The notes beneath the pieces are model-generated. The model made no database searches. It had not been told where the DNA came from and was given only the letters and a program-made list of their open reading frames with translations. DNA of 64,000 nucleotides. It comes from CAVQBP01 sp963848195 (GTDB lineage Bacteria > Bacteroidota > Ignavibacteria > Ignavibacteriales > Ignavibacteriaceae). The position numbers and the translations under genes were made by a program. The stretch spans positions 186,001 through 250,000 of the forward strand of contig CAWKCY010000024.1 in NCBI GenBank assembly GCA_963848195.1. Direction: 5' to 3'. Positions 62,715 through 64,000 of the stretch are shown one piece after another; the stretch's first letter is position 1; each line of letters starts with the position of its first letter.

Positions 62715-64000
62715 ATGGCCTTTTTTGATTCCGATTTCAGTAGTGAAAATCTTTTTGGAAGTGATAAGAATGTTGATTTTGAGATAAAAAAATATAAAGG
62801 ACTTATTGAAGAGGGGAGCATTTATTCATGCATGGAAGCAATTGAAGAAACAATTCAGAATTGCATTGATAATGAAAAATTTGAAGACGGACTTTATTTT
62901 GTAAATAACCTATTAGATATAGCACCTTATAATTCGGAATACTGGATGAAAAAAGGGGTTATATTAAAAGAACTTTTCAAATTCGAACTCTCTTTAGATT
63001 GTTTTAATAAAGCACTTTCCTTAAATCCTGGAGATTCGGAAATATTAATAGATAAAGCAGAGGCAGAAGAAAGTTTAGGATTAAACATAGAAGCCAAAGA
63101 ATCGTTGTTAACTGCAATAAGTTTAGATCCGAATGATGAAGAAGCGATGTTCAGTCTGGGATTATTCCAACAGAGGCAGGAAAATTATATTGAAGCAATT
63201 AATTGCTTCATAAAGACGATATCTATCGATAATGAATTTTCAGAAGCTTTTTATGAGCTTGGTTTTTCATATGAGAATATAAAGGAATGGCAAAAAGCAC
63301 TTGATTCATACGATAAATTTTTGGATTTGCAGCCATACAGTGCCAGCGGCTGGTATAATAGAGGCATAGTTTTAGTTAAAATGAATAAACTGGAAAAGGC
63401 AGTAGACAGCTATGATCTCGCAGTAGCCATCAAAGATAATTTTGCTGCAGCATGGTTTAACAGGGGGAATACGCTGGCAGATCTGGGAAGATTTCAACAG
63501 GCAATAGAAAGCTTCAAAAAAGCTATTCAAATTGACAGCAGGGATGAGGCATCATTTTATAATATTGCTAATATATATGAAGAGATGGGAGAACTGCCGA
63601 AATCTATTTCTTTTTATACAGAGGCAATTAAGATTAATGAAAATTATTATGAAGCTTTTCTTGCGAGAGGGTTCTGCTACGATACTTTAGGAAAATTTCA
63701 GCTCGCATTAAAAGATTTTAATAAAGCTATTTCCTTATCACAGGATAGTGCCGATGCGTGGTATGCTAAAGCGGACCTTGAATATTCTCTGGGGAAACTT
63801 CAGGAAGCTGTAAACAGCTATAAAACAGCTATTAAAATAACACCGGATAATTTTGAAATATGGTTTAATCTTTCGGAGACATACCTAGAAATGGGTGATT
63901 GGTTAAATGCACTTGAAGCGTTTGATCATTGTATAAGAATAGATCCGGAAGATGCTACGTCATTTTATGGAAAAGCAAAGGTAAACTTTATATTAAACAG
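62715..64000 (+). CDS. TPR-repeat protein, 3' end cut by the window edge
   Basis: An ATG at 62715, with TTGGAGAG upstream, opens a frame that runs without a stop to the window end (428 codons seen). The product has no signal peptide (MAFFDSDFSSENLFGSDKN) and consists of about ten TPR units with the classic pattern W/Y-x2-L/G-x-G/A-Y/F and A-x4-A: GWYNRGIVLVKMNKLEKAV, AWFNRGNTLADLGRFQQAI, AFLARGFCYDTLGKFQLAL, AWYAKADLEYSLGKLQEAV. It is a cytosolic scaffold by pattern; partners are unknown. Confidence 0.85.
   Translation, partial: MAFFDSDFSSENLFGSDKNVDFEIKKYKGLIEEGSIYSCMEAIEETIQNCIDNEKFEDGLYFVNNLLDIAPYNSEYWMKKGVILKELFKFELSLDCFNKALSLNPGDSEILIDKAEAEESLGLNIEAKESLLTAISLDPNDEEAMFSLGLFQQRQENYIEAINCFIKTISIDNEFSEAFYELGFSYENIKEWQKALDSYDKFLDLQPYSASGWYNRGIVLVKMNKLEKAVDSYDLAVAIKDNFAAAWFNRGNTLADLGRFQQAIESFKKAIQIDSRDEASFYNIANIYEEMGELPKSISFYTEAIKINENYYEAFLARGFCYDTLGKFQLALKDFNKAISLSQDSADAWYAKADLEYSLGKLQEAVNSYKTAIKITPDNFEIWFNLSETYLEMGDWLNALEAFDHCIRIDPEDATSFYGKAKVNFILN

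Overview
The window reads as a chromosomal segment from an AT-rich (mid-30s % GC by eye) Gram-negative bacterium of the Bacteroidota/Ignavibacteriota group, most likely an Ignavibacteria-type organism. The evidence is direct. At least six secreted proteins end in a type IX secretion (T9SS) type A sorting domain that opens with NYPNPFNP-like residues and closes with a KKMxLLK-like tail. There are two PorV/PorQ-family outer-membrane proteins, three TonB-dependent receptor-like barrels with N-terminal carboxypeptidase-regulatory domains, a DUF4249 lipoprotein, and many lipoprotein or Sec signals. No rRNA, tRNA, phage module, riboswitch or CRISPR array was recognised, and no promoter could be called with confidence.

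Layout. 1-3.9 kb: a kinase-like gene cut by the window edge, then a TonB receptor/DUF4249 pair. 4-12.6 kb: a phosphoesterase-propeller fusion, a secreted amidase, a PD40 propeller, a two-domain glycosyltransferase and a Y1 (HUH) transposase set between two matching blocks of palindromes. 13-21.9 kb: a run of a TonB receptor, a secreted FN3 protein, a PorV protein and two propeller proteins, closed by a good terminator. 22-31.2 kb: two DigH/YngK-like glycosyl hydrolases, an amidase carrying a golvesin-type domain, and a dipeptide epimerase. 31.6-41.5 kb: an FG-GAP protein and a second TonB receptor/secreted protein/PorV set, interrupted by a four-helix-bundle (S23-like) gene. 41.5-64 kb: mostly household and stress functions: a thioesterase, an M49-like peptidase, an S33 hydrolase, an IorAB-type molybdenum hydroxylase, a TPR histidine kinase, an NhaC antiporter, a HipA-like/DUF3037 pair, a secreted M1 peptidase, an Ig-like lipoprotein, an acyl-CoA synthetase, proline catabolism (P5C dehydrogenase), succinyl-CoA ligase beta and a TPR protein cut by the window end.

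How it works together. Much of the window serves the cell surface: barrels, PorV-type shuttles and T9SS cargo. The 22-31 kb block reads as one process, in which amidase strips stem peptides, DigH-like enzymes cut the denuded glycan, and the epimerase converts the L-Ala-D-Glu dipeptide released from murein. That is an inference from families and neighbourhood.

Two cross-cutting observations. First, intergenic spaces are dense with short palindromes that share an ACAATAAT-like head and a stem sequence specific to each locus, including an array with an exact 53-bp period. Second, five genes are split by single-base frameshifts (seven apparent insertions in four of them plus one deletion in the fifth need to be assumed), and four of the insertions fall within 172 bp of one gene. 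Sequence error and real gene decay cannot be separated from the sequence alone.
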